This document shows positions 63,801-64,000 of a stretch of DNA of 64,000 bases, piece after piece. The stretch spans positions 310,001 to 374,000 of the forward strand of contig WBMV01005052.1 of NCBI GenBank assembly GCA_013396655.1, in the 5' to 3' direction. Source of the DNA: Campylorhamphus procurvoides (taxonomy: Eukaryota > Chordata > Aves > Passeriformes > Dendrocolaptidae). Numbering within the stretch: position 1 is the first letter of the stretch; each line of letters opens with the position of its first letter. The translations under genes were made by a program, and so were the position numbers. The notes below the pieces were generated by a model. That model searched no databases. It was not told the DNA's origin and was given only the letters and a program-made list of their open reading frames with translations.

Positions 63801-64000
63801 GTCCTCATTTTGAGAAGTAATTTCATGTCTATTAATGTTTATATCTAGCCAAATATTACTGTATGTTTGAAATTTTATTTCTCTCACATTTCATCAAGTC
63901 TCAGTAAGTTCAGTGTATTTTTTTTGCAAGAAGCTAATTATAGAATATCCTTATTTGTTGCATACCATATCTCAGCCTACTAAATAAGCATACAAAAGCT
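60861..64000. other. Non-coding DNA to the window end
   Basis: No known gene. The minus-strand frame at 63192-62905 is listed separately. A pentamer-like T/C-rich stretch (TTCTATTCTATTTCATTCCA) lies at about 62066-62090, and T9 runs lie near 63606-63614. The last 600 bases are AT-rich and featureless. Confidence 0.55.
62905..63192 (-). other. Candidate exon: splice acceptor into a 95-codon Cys-containing frame, unrecognised
   Basis: On the minus strand CTTTGTGCTGTTGTTGTAG (AG at 63194-63193) opens a phase-0 frame of 95 codons to a stop at 62905. The first 60 residues (from GLFCSSRFCLCETSAQDDEL through KLRFAVAYRGGKVHCCLCVA to SELLLEPANAQPFYTGTPFE) have balanced composition, several Cys, and GC-richer codons than the surroundings. 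The last 25 residues are hydrophobic and look like read-through. I do not recognise the family. This is one of the more exon-like segments in the window, but neighbours and conservation are untested. Confidence 0.2.

Noticed and set aside
1..64000. CRISPR arrays, operons, ribosome binding sites, prophage or insertion sequences
   Set aside because: No regularly spaced repeats and no prokaryotic gene density; CR1 elements and microsatellites show avian nuclear DNA.
1..64000. Endogenous retrovirus sequence
   Set aside because: No gag, pol or env-like peptide and no paired long terminal repeats were recognised on either strand.

Overview
The window looks like 64 kb of gene-poor nuclear DNA from a bird, most likely a songbird (passerine). 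The main evidence is its interspersed repeats. There are eight CR1 LINE fragments on both strands, the retroposon family that dominates bird genomes. There is also one short composite element with a tRNA-Ile-like head and a CR1-like 3' tail, the structure known for TguSINE1 of passerines. One old MIR-type CORE-SINE fragment and one palindromic MITE-like relic fit an amniote background. The sequence is AT-rich, CpG-poor and carries long homopolymer and microsatellite runs. I see no bacterial or viral gene, no rRNA, no functional tRNA and no CRISPR array. Two single N bases (23129, 40531) are assembly ambiguities.

Layout. 1-3.3 kb holds no recognisable repeat. 3.3-3.85 kb has two CR1 fragments abutting in opposite orientation. 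10.35-10.87 kb is the best preserved CR1 3' end. A tiny CR1 remnant lies at 15.9 kb. 23.7-24.3 kb is a nested locus, with the SINE inside an older CR1. 24.4-24.9 kb carries a 9-bp tandem repeat and a palindromic relic. CR1 fragments follow at 31.0-31.3, 37.9-38.5 and 60.6-60.9 kb, and the MIR-like fragment at 33.5-33.7 kb. Simple repeats include an (ATTTT)11 run at 43.0 kb and T35 at 40.55 kb. Two perfect 13-bp hairpins lie at 16.87 and 21.2 kb.

Genes. I could not recognise any known protein. No open frame exceeds 168 codons, which is about what chance gives in 64 kb of AT-rich DNA. A few short frames are more exon-like than the rest: a good 3' splice site leading into an open frame (15.18, 59.56, 63.19 kb plus or minus, 55.08 kb minus), a leucine-rich 91-nt segment flanked by both splice signals (19.9 kb minus), or a membrane or signal-like peptide (48.4, 57.2, 25.1, 0.3 kb minus; 44.2 kb plus). 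They are listed as low-confidence candidates. The window is best read as an intergenic or large-intron region. I found no coherent new biological system; the nested SINE/CR1 locus is the most solid point of interest.
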